This document shows positions 44,475-52,363 of a stretch of DNA of 64,000 nucleotides, in pieces. Within the stretch, counting starts at the first letter, position 1. The number at the start of each line of letters is the position of its first letter. The DNA lies in contig NZ_QEWP01000018.1 in NCBI RefSeq assembly GCF_003121985.1, positions 1-64,000 of the forward strand, read 5' to 3'. Origin of the DNA: Marinilabilia rubra (GTDB lineage: Bacteria > Bacteroidota > Bacteroidia > Bacteroidales > Marinilabiliaceae). Made by a program: the position numbers and the translations under genes. The notes beneath the pieces were generated by a model. That model was not told the DNA's origin. It did not search any database and worked only from the letters and a program-made list of their open reading frames with translations.

Positions 44475-44515
44475 AAACTCCCGGTGTCTTTTTACATCGG
44501 GAGTTTCTTTTTTGC
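44475..44515 (+). terminator. rho-independent terminator
   Basis: Arms AAACTCCCGGTGT and ACATCGGGAGTTT with a 6-nt loop and a T-rich tail, 29 bp after the SprB-repeat gene. Confidence 0.85.
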
Positions 44516-44720
44516 CATATTTTTTTTGCTACAGGCATTCTTTTTGCATGATGCCTTCCATCAAAACCGACATATATAACAGAATGAATTAGTTTTCTTA
44601 GTAAATTATGTATTTTTAAACATTCAAATATATTCAGGCATTGTTTTAAAGCATCAGGTAACAACTTTTATATCATCCCCCTTTCCCCCAATCAAACAGA
44701 TTACAAAACAATATATCCCT

Positions 44721-46259
44721 ATGAGTGAAGACATTGAAAAAGTAGAGCTACGAAGATTAAACATAGACGATTACCAGGAGTTACGTACCACTGAAGAAGA
44801 GGCTTACCGAAATTGGGAAGGCCCGGCCTGGGACGAGCAAAACATTCGTACCCTGCTTGATATTTTTCCTGAAGGACAACTTGCAGTTTTGGTTAACGAC
44901 AAAGTTGTGGGGTGTGCTCTCTCGCTAATTGTCAATTATGAACGTTTTGGAGATGAACACACCTACAATGAGATCACGGGAAACATGACCTTCAGCACCC
45001 ACAATCCAAGGGGAGATATTTTATACGGGATTGATGTTTTCATTCGCCCCGAATATCGTGGCCTTCGGCTTGGAAGACGATTGTACGACGCCCGAAAAGA
45101 GTTGTGTGAGCACCTGAATCTGAAAGGAATTGTATTTGGTGGTCGGATTCCGCATTACCATAAAGTTTCTGACGAGCTGAACCCAAAAGAATACATTCAG
45201 AAAGTCAAGTTTAAAGAACTTTACGATCCCACCCTTACGTTTCAGCTGGCCAATGACTTTCACGTCAAAAAGGTACTCAGAGGCTACCTTCCTGACGATT
45301 ATGAATCTCAGGAATTTGCTGTACTTATGGGTTGGGATAATATTTATTTCTCCAAGCGAGGAAAGCAAATATCTCAAACCAAATCCATTGTAAGGCTGGG
45401 ATTGGTGCAATGGCAAATGCGTCACTACCCCACTGTAGATGATGTTTTTGAACAGGTGGAATTCTTTGTAGATGCAGTTTCCGCCTATCAAAGTGACTTT
45501 ATTCTATTTCCGGAGTTTTTTAATGCTCCGATGATGGCACGCTACAACCAAATGTCTGAACCGGAAGCAATTCGTCAACTTGCACAATATACTGAGGAAT
45601 GTCGCGAACGGTTTGTTCAGTTAGCCATCAGCTATAATGTAAACATCATCACAGGCAGTATGCCTCTTATCCGTGATGACAAATTATACAATGTGGGTCA
45701 TGTTTGCCGCAGAAATGGCACATACGAAACATACGAGAAAATTCACGTAACTCCGGATGAAGTAAAATCATGGGGACTATCAGGAAGCGACAAACTCAAA
45801 GTTATCGAGACCGATTGTGGGAAAGTGGGCGTTCTGATTTGTTACGATGTGGAATTTCCTGAACTTTCCAGACTCCTGGCTGAACAGGACATGAAGATTC
45901 TTTTTGTTCCTTTTCTTACCGACACCCAAAACGGATATAGCCGGGTTCGATATTGTGCCAGATCGCGCGCCATTGAAAACGAGTGCTTTGTTGCCATGGC
46001 AGGCTCAGTTGGGAACCTCCCCAAAGTCTCCAACATGAATATCCAGTATGCCCAAAGTGCGGTATTTACCCCCTGCGATTTCGCATTCCCCACCAATGGC
46101 ATAAAAACCGAGGCTACCCCCAACACGGAAATGATACTGGTGGCCGACGTGGACCTGGATCTTTTATCTGAACTCCATGCTTACGGAAGTGTCAGAAACC
46201 TGAGAGACCGCCGTACAGATGTATTCGACCTGAGATTGAAATCGGGACTTATTGAGTAA
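44721..46259 (+). CDS. fused GNAT acetyltransferase - carbon-nitrogen hydrolase
   Basis: A 512-residue two-domain protein. Residues about 1-200 are a GNAT acetyltransferase (IDVFIRPEYRGLRLGRRLYDARKEL carries the CoA loop). Residues about 225-505 are a nitrilase-superfamily amidase with the Glu-Lys-Cys triad in LFPEFFNAP, YEKIHVTPDE and GVLICYDVEFPE. The fusion is a recognised domain architecture, but its substrate is unknown; a natural idea is acetyl or acyl transfer coupled to amide hydrolysis on the same molecule. It starts a cluster with a second GNAT and a PLP racemase. No signal peptide, so cytoplasmic. Confidence 0.94.
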   Translation: MSEDIEKVELRRLNIDDYQELRTTEEEAYRNWEGPAWDEQNIRTLLDIFPEGQLAVLVNDKVVGCALSLIVNYERFGDEHTYNEITGNMTFSTHNPRGDILYGIDVFIRPEYRGLRLGRRLYDARKELCEHLNLKGIVFGGRIPHYHKVSDELNPKEYIQKVKFKELYDPTLTFQLANDFHVKKVLRGYLPDDYESQEFAVLMGWDNIYFSKRGKQISQTKSIVRLGLVQWQMRHYPTVDDVFEQVEFFVDAVSAYQSDFILFPEFFNAPMMARYNQMSEPEAIRQLAQYTEECRERFVQLAISYNVNIITGSMPLIRDDKLYNVGHVCRRNGTYETYEKIHVTPDEVKSWGLSGSDKLKVIETDCGKVGVLICYDVEFPELSRLLAEQDMKILFVPFLTDTQNGYSRVRYCARSRAIENECFVAMAGSVGNLPKVSNMNIQYAQSAVFTPCDFAFPTNGIKTEATPNTEMILVADVDLDLLSELHAYGSVRNLRDRRTDVFDLRLKSGLIE

Positions 46260-46364
46260 AAGTCTAAAATCGCGGACGAACTTAATGCCAGGATTTTTCT
46301 GAACATTTTAAGTCATCACGGGTTAGTTCATTGTAAAAACCGTAAAAAAATAGTTACAATAATT

Positions 46365-46808
46365 ATGTATCAAACAAACATTTTCAATCCGGAAAAATTA
46401 CCTTCCGAAAAAGAAAAAAACGAGATCATTGATTTTCTTTATACCCACCTCGACCAGTTCGGAGATCCCCGCGAGGATATTTCCAAAGCCATCGATTACT
46501 CTTTAAAAATATCTGATTCCTTTGGCGGATTTGTTCTCCAGCTTAAGGACGATAACCAGACAGTGGGAGCAGTCGTTATCAACAAAACAGGCATGGACGG
46601 CTACATTCCGGGCAACATACTGGTATACATAGCCATTCATAGTGATTACCGTGGCAAAGGCCTGGGAAAAGAGTTGATGGAAAAATCTCTATCCGAGGCA
46701 GCAGGCGATGTGGCTTTACACGTAGAGCCTGACAATCCGGCTAAACTGCTTTACGAAAAGTTTGGCTTCACCAATAAGTACCTGGAGATGCGTTACAAAC
46801 CACAATAA
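46365..46808 (+). CDS. GNAT family N-acetyltransferase
   Basis: A 147-residue acetyltransferase. The CoA-binding motif is DYRGKGLGKELMEKSL, and the C-terminal part has HVEPDNPAKLLYEKFGFT typical of the family. It lies 105 bp after the GNAT-nitrilase fusion and 6 bp before the PLP racemase gene, so it is very likely translated with the latter. The acceptor is unknown; an amino acid or amine handled by the neighbouring racemase is a reasonable guess. Confidence 0.9.
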   Translation: MYQTNIFNPEKLPSEKEKNEIIDFLYTHLDQFGDPREDISKAIDYSLKISDSFGGFVLQLKDDNQTVGAVVINKTGMDGYIPGNILVYIAIHSDYRGKGLGKELMEKSLSEAAGDVALHVEPDNPAKLLYEKFGFTNKYLEMRYKPQ

Positions 46809-46814
46809 CAAATT

Positions 46815-47885
46815 ATGGCATTTATAACTTTAGACAGAAAAAAGCTCAAAGACAACTATAATTATCTAAATAACCTGTTCAATGACCATGAAATCGAGTG
46901 GTCCATTGTGACAAAAATGCTTTGTGGAAACAAAGCTTATCTGAAAGAGATATTTGATTTGGGGATCAAGCAAGTTTGCGACTCGCGTGTTTCAAACCTT
47001 AAAGCCATCAAATCGGTGAATCCTGATATTGAAACCATTTATATTAAACCTCCGCCGAAAAGGTCTATCCCAAGTATCGTAAGATATGCTGACGTTAGTG
47101 TCAACACCACTTTTGAAACTGTAAAACTGCTTTCTGAAGAAGCACAACGTCAAGGCAAAGTCCATAAGATCCTCATCATGGTGGAAATGGGCGAACTCCG
47201 GGAAGGGGTGTTGAGAGAAGAGGTTGTTGACTTTTATTCCCGCGTTTTCGAGATGCCAAACATCGAAATCTTTGGCATTGGCACGAACCTGAGTTGTTTG
47301 TACGGTGTTCTGCCTAATCAGGATAAACTGATCCAGCTAAGTCTTTACAAGCAACTGATTGAAAACAAATTCAACAAAAAAATCCCCTTCGTTTCAGGAG
47401 GAAGTTCGGTAACCATCCCCCTCATTCATCAAGGACTTCTACCCGAAGGTATCAATCATTTCCGTGTAGGAGAAACCCTTTTTCTGGGCACCAATGTTTA
47501 CGATGGGTCTGAATTTGATTTCATGCACAATGATGTAATTAAAATTTATGCTGAAATCATTGAACTTTTCGAGAAACCGACCATTCCTCAGGGAGAAATG
47601 GGGCACAATGTGGAAGGTGAAGCATTTGAATTTGATCAGGATAAGTCACATGAAACCACATGTAGAGCCCTGATAGACTTGGGGTTATTGGACATCGAAG
47701 AGAAACGTTTGGAACCTGCCAACGACCTTTGTGAACTGGCTGGAGCCAGCTCAGACATGATAGTGGTAGATCTCAACGAGAACAAACACAACCTCAAGGT
47801 AGGTGATCTTCTGGAGTTTAAAACCGACTACATGGGTGCTTTACGATTATTAAACTCCAGATACATCGATAAACGCGTAATTTAA
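46815..47885 (+). CDS. PLP-dependent alanine/ornithine racemase-family protein
   Basis: A 356-residue enzyme of the alanine-racemase N-terminal-domain type that is often annotated amino-acid (ornithine) racemase. The PLP lysine is in SIVTKMLCGN near residue 34, with VEMGELREGV, FVSGGSSVTIP and NHFRVGETLFLG later. It starts 6 bp after the GNAT gene stop. Ornithine racemases of this group act in D-ornithine or basic D-amino-acid pathways, but the substrate here is not readable. With the two acetyltransferases it suggests a small pathway acting on D-amino acids. Confidence 0.88.
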   Translation: MAFITLDRKKLKDNYNYLNNLFNDHEIEWSIVTKMLCGNKAYLKEIFDLGIKQVCDSRVSNLKAIKSVNPDIETIYIKPPPKRSIPSIVRYADVSVNTTFETVKLLSEEAQRQGKVHKILIMVEMGELREGVLREEVVDFYSRVFEMPNIEIFGIGTNLSCLYGVLPNQDKLIQLSLYKQLIENKFNKKIPFVSGGSSVTIPLIHQGLLPEGINHFRVGETLFLGTNVYDGSEFDFMHNDVIKIYAEIIELFEKPTIPQGEMGHNVEGEAFEFDQDKSHETTCRALIDLGLLDIEEKRLEPANDLCELAGASSDMIVVDLNENKHNLKVGDLLEFKTDYMGALRLLNSRYIDKRVI

Positions 47886-47910
47886 ATACTCGAAATCCTC
47901 AATAATAACA

Positions 47911-47945
47911 GGGAGTGTCGGATTTTTCCGATGCTCCCTTTTTTC
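47911..47945 (+). terminator. rho-independent terminator
   Basis: GGGAG-TG-TCGGA and TCCGA-TG-CTCCC arms with a TTTT loop and six Ts, ending the GNAT-nitrilase / GNAT / racemase run. Confidence 0.85.
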
Positions 47946-47967
47946 AATCTTTTGTTTCGGGGAGCCT

Positions 47968-48046
47968 TCGCAAAAGCTGGTGCGAATTTCACACAGCTGA
48001 TGCAGATTTGAAATCTGCTTCTTTTAACCGTGGATTTATAATCCAC
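47968..48046. repeat. REP-like palindrome cluster
   Basis: Perfect palindromes GCAGATTTGAAATCTGC (48002-48018) and GTGGATTTATAATCCAC (48030-48046) lie 11 bp apart, preceded by TCGCA/TGCGA (47968-47985). Similar stretches are common around REP-associated transposase genes in Bacteroidota. No transposase gene is present here. The rest of 47946-48316 shows nothing else apart from the promoter below. Confidence 0.6.
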
Positions 48047-48272
48047 CTAATGGCAGGCATCTCATTTTATTCTATAAAACCATCGACCAACACATTGATT
48101 TTTTGCAGAATTGCAAATTCCCGTTAGCGGCGCGAACTAAAAGCCCCCATATTGCCGATGGGCTTTGCCACTTTTGGAAGAAGGCAATCAACCTTAAGGG
48201 AACTCAGAATCCAGGCCTCTGTCCTATTCCACTAATGCCTACAACTATCAACTAAATTTATCCCGATTTAAT

Positions 48273-48280
48273 TATCTTTG
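48273..48280 (+). promoter_or_regulatory. -7 promoter box upstream of the CNNM/HlyC gene
   Basis: TATCTTTG matches TAnnTTTG, giving a leader of about 32 nt to the ATG at 48317. No clear -33 box. Confidence 0.4.
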
Positions 48281-48316
48281 TTTTTAAACCAAAACGTTTG
48301 ATAAACCAACCGAAAC

Positions 48317-49369
48317 ATGACCTTGCTGATACTTTATTTATTACTGGCTCTGGGCGTTTCTTTTCTTTGTTCAATACTGGAAGCTGTACTTCTGTCAACC
48401 ACTGCCTCTTATATTGAAATCAAGAAAATGCAAAACGTGGCCGGGGCTCAACTTTTTTCAAGCCTAAAGGAGAACATTGACCGCCCCATTTCTGCCATAC
48501 TTTCTGTAAACACCATTGCACACACCATAGGGGCAGCCGGAGTTGGCGCGCAGGCAACCTCTATATTCGGTGAAGTCTGGTTTGGCCTCATTTCAGCCAT
48601 TCTCACACTATTAATCCTGGTGCTATCCGAAATCATTCCCAAAACCATTGGTGCCACTTTTTGGAAAAGATTAGCCATCCCCTCCGGTTATGTCATCCGT
48701 ACCATGATGTTCATTGCTTACCCGTTGGTTCTGTTTTCTGAGCTCATTACCCGGTTAATGCCAAAAAACAAAGATGACGGCTCCATCAGTCGCGAAGAAA
48801 TTGAGGCCATGTCATCCATTGGCGCTAAAGAAGGCATTTTGTATCAGGATGAAGGAAAAATTATTCTAAACGCGATGCAGCTCAACGTAAAAAGGGTAAA
48901 AGAGATCATGACCCCCCGAACGGTGATGGTGGCAAGCCCCAGGGACATGACTGCAAATGAATTCATTGAGCATCATGAATATTTGGAGTACAGCCGCATT
49001 CCTGTCTTCAAAAGAAACATTGACGACACGGAGGCCTATGTTTTAAAATCTGATGTTCTGGAAAAAGTAGCAAGAGAGCAGGCTGACGACCCCTTGTATT
49101 TAATAGAAAGGAAAATAAAGATGGTTCCTGAAGCAATGAACCTGCGACAGCTTTTTGAGGAGATGATTTCTGAAAACGAACACATCTCTCTGGTTGTCAA
49201 CGAATATGGATCACTGGAAGGACTGGTTACTTTAGAAGACATTATTGAAACACTCATCGGACGCGAAATCATTGATGAAACTGACACATACCCGGACATG
49301 CAGGAAGTTGCCCGCGAAAAATGGCAAAGAAAAATGAAAAAGATCTATCCACGTTTTTGGCGGAGGTGA
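48317..49369 (+). CDS. CNNM/HlyC-CorC family membrane protein (DUF21 + CBS pair)
   Basis: A 350-residue membrane protein. Residues 1 to about 170 are a DUF21 (CNNM) domain with four hydrophobic segments (LLALGVSFLCSILEAVLLS; SVNTIAHTIGAAGVG; LIILVLSEIIPKTIGA). A CBS pair follows at about 190-320 (VKEIMTPRTVMVASP; FKRNIDDTEAYVLKSDVL; LVVNEYGSLEGLVTLEDIIE). Relatives transport or regulate Mg2+ or Co2+ or other divalent ions. The CorC_HlyC C-terminal domain is absent, so this is the short form. Ion unknown. Confidence 0.92.
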   Translation: MTLLILYLLLALGVSFLCSILEAVLLSTTASYIEIKKMQNVAGAQLFSSLKENIDRPISAILSVNTIAHTIGAAGVGAQATSIFGEVWFGLISAILTLLILVLSEIIPKTIGATFWKRLAIPSGYVIRTMMFIAYPLVLFSELITRLMPKNKDDGSISREEIEAMSSIGAKEGILYQDEGKIILNAMQLNVKRVKEIMTPRTVMVASPRDMTANEFIEHHEYLEYSRIPVFKRNIDDTEAYVLKSDVLEKVAREQADDPLYLIERKIKMVPEAMNLRQLFEEMISENEHISLVVNEYGSLEGLVTLEDIIETLIGREIIDETDTYPDMQEVAREKWQRKMKKIYPRFWRR

Positions 49370-49419
49370 AATTCTAAATTTGTTTTGCTAATTTTACAAG
49401 AGCGTTAAGCATTCAGTAT

Positions 49420-49617
49420 AACCTGGATTATTCATAAATTATCTATTACAATGTTCAATTACCTGCCAAATACCGGTGTCCTCAATAAAACTGACTTGAA
49501 AATTGTTCACTATTTCCTTCATCAATTTTCTTTGTGGTTGCCAGTATTTATTGGCAATTGAACATTTCATAACAAAAACTCATGAATCGAAGATCGACGA
49601 GGTCAATAAACCAGGTT
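49420..49617. mobile_element. MITE family 2, copy of 198 bp
   Basis: Left end AACCTGGATTATTCATAA and right end read in reverse AACCTGGTTTATTG. Inverted arms extend inward (AATGTTCAATTACC against AATGTTCAATTGCC). Homologous in both arms to 39429-39660. No clear target duplication. It lies between the HlyC gene and the NfeD gene. Confidence 0.75.
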
Positions 49618-49681
49618 AAAACACTTTTCCTTATTAAACTTTTTTTTTTAAACCCGGCACTTAGCACACCAATCAAACACT

Positions 49682-51085
49682 ATGCAAAAAATATCTATTC
49701 TAATCATTCTGGCCTGCTTGCTCTTTTCTGCAGCCAAAGCTCAAGATGAGAAAGAGACAACGAACCAAATCTACCGTCTTCGCATATTTAGTGAAATCAA
49801 CAGCACCAGTTGGATTCATACCCAAAAAGCTTTTGCTGAAGCCGAGGCCATGAATGCAGATGCCATCCTGGTGCATCTCAACACCTATGGCGGGCAGGTT
49901 ATTTTTGCCGACTCCATTCGCACTAAGATTCTCAACAGCAACATCCCTGTCCATGTTTTTATCGACAACAATGCCGCCAGCGCCGGAGCTCTAATTTCAA
50001 TTGCCTGTGACAGCATTTACATGCGTCCCGGAGCCAACATCGGGGCTGCTACAGTTGTAAACCAGGGTGGCGAGCAAATGCCCGATAAGTATCAGTCATA
50101 CATGCGTTCAACCATTCGGGCTACAGCTGAATCGCATGGAAAAGACACCATCATCACCCCTACCGATACCATTATAAAATGGGTGCGTGATCCCAGAATC
50201 GCAGAAGCCATGGTCGATGACCGAATCAGAATACCGGGTGTGATAGACTCAGGAAAAGTGCTCACATTTACGGCCCTGGAAGCCATTGAAAATGGATTTT
50301 GTGAAGGCACTGCTGAAACCGTAGACGAAGTGGTTGGCAAACTCAAACTAAAACCTTATGAGATGGCCACCTTTGAACCCACGTTTTACGACAGCATTAA
50401 AGGATTCGTAACCAGTCCGGTATTGCAGGGACTTCTGGTTTTACTCATTATAGGAGGCCTGTATTTTGAGCTTCAATCACCGGGAATTGGTTTTCCTCTG
50501 GCTGTTTCAGTGGCTGCAGCCATTCTTTACTTTGCCCCACTTTACATTGATGGTTTGGCGGCCAACTGGGAAATCTTAATTTTCATTATAGGGGTTGTTT
50601 TAATCGGTGTTGAAATCTTTGCCATTCCCGGCTTCGGAATTGCAGGAATATCAGGAATCATACTTGCACTTACCGGCCTCACATTAAGCTTATTGGAGAA
50701 TACAGCATTCGATTTCTCACCTGTTGACATGTCTGCATTCCTCACGGCCATGTTAACAGTATTCTCGGGCATATTCGGGGGATTCATCGTTAGTATCTGG
50801 CTTAGTCAAAAAATATTAACCACCACCAAGGGGCCTTTTTCCAAGCTGGCACTTCAAACGTCTCAGCCACTTGATCAAGGCTACGTCAGCGTAGATCAGG
50901 GCCTCAGGCAATTAATCGGAAAGACTGGAAGTGCATTTACTGTGTTGCGCCCCTCCGGCCGGGTTGAAATTGATGGTAAAGTTTATGACGCCCGGGCTTC
51001 AGAAGGATTTATTGAAAAGGATGAAAAAATAGAAGTTACAGCTTTTGGGTCAGGTCAACTGGTTGTGAGACAAATTGAGGGTTAA
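49682..51085 (+). CDS. NfeD family membrane-bound serine protease
   Basis: A 467-residue protein with a signal peptide (ILACLLFSAAKAQ), a ClpP-type protease domain (about 25-235), a multi-helix membrane region (about 240-375) and an NfeD OB-fold domain at the C-terminus (about 395-465). The protease serine is in NNAASAGALIS near residue 100 and the probable lysine in MPDKYQSYMR near 138. Such proteins work with stomatin/SPFH proteins in membrane quality control; no SPFH partner is next to it here. Start chosen at the ATG giving a good signal peptide. Confidence 0.93.
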   Translation: MQKISILIILACLLFSAAKAQDEKETTNQIYRLRIFSEINSTSWIHTQKAFAEAEAMNADAILVHLNTYGGQVIFADSIRTKILNSNIPVHVFIDNNAASAGALISIACDSIYMRPGANIGAATVVNQGGEQMPDKYQSYMRSTIRATAESHGKDTIITPTDTIIKWVRDPRIAEAMVDDRIRIPGVIDSGKVLTFTALEAIENGFCEGTAETVDEVVGKLKLKPYEMATFEPTFYDSIKGFVTSPVLQGLLVLLIIGGLYFELQSPGIGFPLAVSVAAAILYFAPLYIDGLAANWEILIFIIGVVLIGVEIFAIPGFGIAGISGIILALTGLTLSLLENTAFDFSPVDMSAFLTAMLTVFSGIFGGFIVSIWLSQKILTTTKGPFSKLALQTSQPLDQGYVSVDQGLRQLIGKTGSAFTVLRPSGRVEIDGKVYDARASEGFIEKDEKIEVTAFGSGQLVVRQIEG

Positions 51086-51389
51086 AGATTGTCATCTTTA
51101 AATAGCAAATTTCACAATTTTCTGCCTGTTTCATTTGCAAAAAAGAGACAACCAGCAACACTAAGCACTGATAATCGGGATATTAAAAAACAACCAAAAA
51201 ACTTGAATTTTTGCCTGTTTTTTTTGGTGCAACTGTTTTCGCAAACCAAAAATCACTATTTTGGTTGATGAAATCGGGTACAAAAAATCATCTAAACTCC
51301 GATTTTAACGTTCTCACAGCGACCAATAAATGAGGTCACTAATGATTGAATTTTTTCACTTATTAATTATTTTAATGCTGAATTGAATC
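51086..51389. other. intergenic stretch with AACCAAAAA-type motifs
   Basis: About 300 bp after nfeD-like and before a small gene. It contains several AACCAAAAA-type short motifs in both orientations (for example near 51190 and 51245). No gene or terminator is evident beyond weak A/T runs. Confidence 0.35.
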
Positions 51390-51602
51390 ATGAAATCCAA
51401 GAAGCTGCAAAAGTCAAAAGCTGATTTCGATGCTTTCGAGAAACCAAAAAAATCGGGAGCTAAATTAAAACAAGACAAACGTCCAAAAAAAAGGTTGTCA
51501 ATTTATGACGATCTTGATGAAATGGATGAATTTGTCCTGGATGAGAATGAGTTCAGAGGATTCGACGACATTTACAGTGATGACGACGATGACCTGTACT
51601 AG
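51390..51602 (+). CDS. small acidic-tailed hypothetical protein
   Basis: A 70-residue protein with a strongly basic N-terminal half (KSKKLQKSKADF, KPKKSGAKLK, RPKKRLS) and a strongly acidic C-terminal half (DDLDEMDEF, YSDDDDDLY). No hydrophobic segment. It is followed by a clean terminator, which supports it being expressed. I do not recognise the family; the charge split suggests a nucleic-acid- or protein-binding role, but this is speculation. Confidence 0.65.
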   Translation: MKSKKLQKSKADFDAFEKPKKSGAKLKQDKRPKKRLSIYDDLDEMDEFVLDENEFRGFDDIYSDDDDDLY

Positions 51603-51631
51603 ATGAAACTATGTTGAACCTTTAAATATGG

Positions 51632-51661
51632 AAGGCTGCCCGAGAAGGCAGCCTTTTTTGT
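51632..51661 (+). terminator. rho-independent terminator
   Basis: Perfect arms AAGGCTGCC and GGCAGCCTT with a 6-nt loop and a run of T, 30 bp after the small gene. Confidence 0.85.
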
Positions 51662-51685
51662 TTTAGGACTTTTTTATCCTTTTTA

Positions 51686-51716
51686 TTGTATTAATCACCG
51701 GATCATTCTATATTTG
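51686..51716 (+). promoter_or_regulatory. promoter of the metal-receptor pair
   Basis: TTG at 51686-51688 and TATATTTG at 51709-51716 are exactly 20 bp apart, a full match to the Bacteroidota promoter. Predicted start near 51720, only about 2 nt before the first ATG at 51722, so the message is almost leaderless unless the second ATG (51725) is used. Confidence 0.7.
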
Positions 51717-51721
51717 CGGTA

Positions 51722-52183
51722 ATGATGAGTCAAAAACATATCATTGCCACATGGATAATTCTGTTATCTGTATTTCCCGGACTTTTAGGCCAGGGTACCA
51801 TCATTCATTATTGCAATACCTGTAATAGCAGCCCCAAAAAGGAGACGCTTCACCTGTCATACAACATTAATGAGATCCATTTTTGCGGTTGTTTCACTAC
51901 TGAGTGTTCTTTAAAATCAGAGATTTTCGCCTCTCCTTCTGAAAAAAAACCATGTCAGTCTGAACTGGCCAATGTAAAACCGGTTCTAACTCATGTTCAA
52001 ACCGAAGAGTTACTTCCTTTTCTTATTGAAATTGACTTATTATTCAACTTTTATGTATTTTCTTACCTTCATATAGAAGATACCTACAACCATTTTTCAA
52101 GTTCAGGAACCCAATTGCACTCAAGCTTCTCTTCCAGTCAGGGCGCATTAAAGCAAAGCGTTTTTGGCACTTTCCTTTTATGA
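51722..52183 (+). CDS. small exported Cys-rich protein next to a TonB receptor
   Basis: A 153-residue protein with a signal peptide (about 1-23, ending GLLGQ) and an HYCNTC plus CGC arrangement in the first 60 residues, then a hydrophobic segment (LPFLIEIDLLFNFYVF). It resembles the HYC_CC_PP-type small proteins that precede metal (copper)-linked TonB-dependent receptors in Bacteroidota, though the match is partial. It is followed after about 180 bp by such a receptor, so a role in metal sensing or handling is inferred. It has its own strong promoter. Confidence 0.65.
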   Translation: MMSQKHIIATWIILLSVFPGLLGQGTIIHYCNTCNSSPKKETLHLSYNINEIHFCGCFTTECSLKSEIFASPSEKKPCQSELANVKPVLTHVQTEELLPFLIEIDLLFNFYVFSYLHIEDTYNHFSSSGTQLHSSFSSSQGALKQSVFGTFLL

Positions 52184-52363
52184 TCGCTTTCTTTCAACAC
52201 CAACTCTTCGTATAATAAGGAGATTTTTACCTGAACTTCTCAAAACCTCTGTCCATCCTAAACTCAGATTAAATCTTATCAATTAAGAGTTATCTGCCTG
52301 TTTATTGAATTGAGAAGTTTAACGCAATTCAGAAAAATTCACAGACCACATTATATCCGTATT

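Noticed and set aside
47915-48127. A 70-codon open frame after the racemase gene
   Set aside because: It begins inside a strong terminator and runs through REP-like palindromes; no protein-like features.
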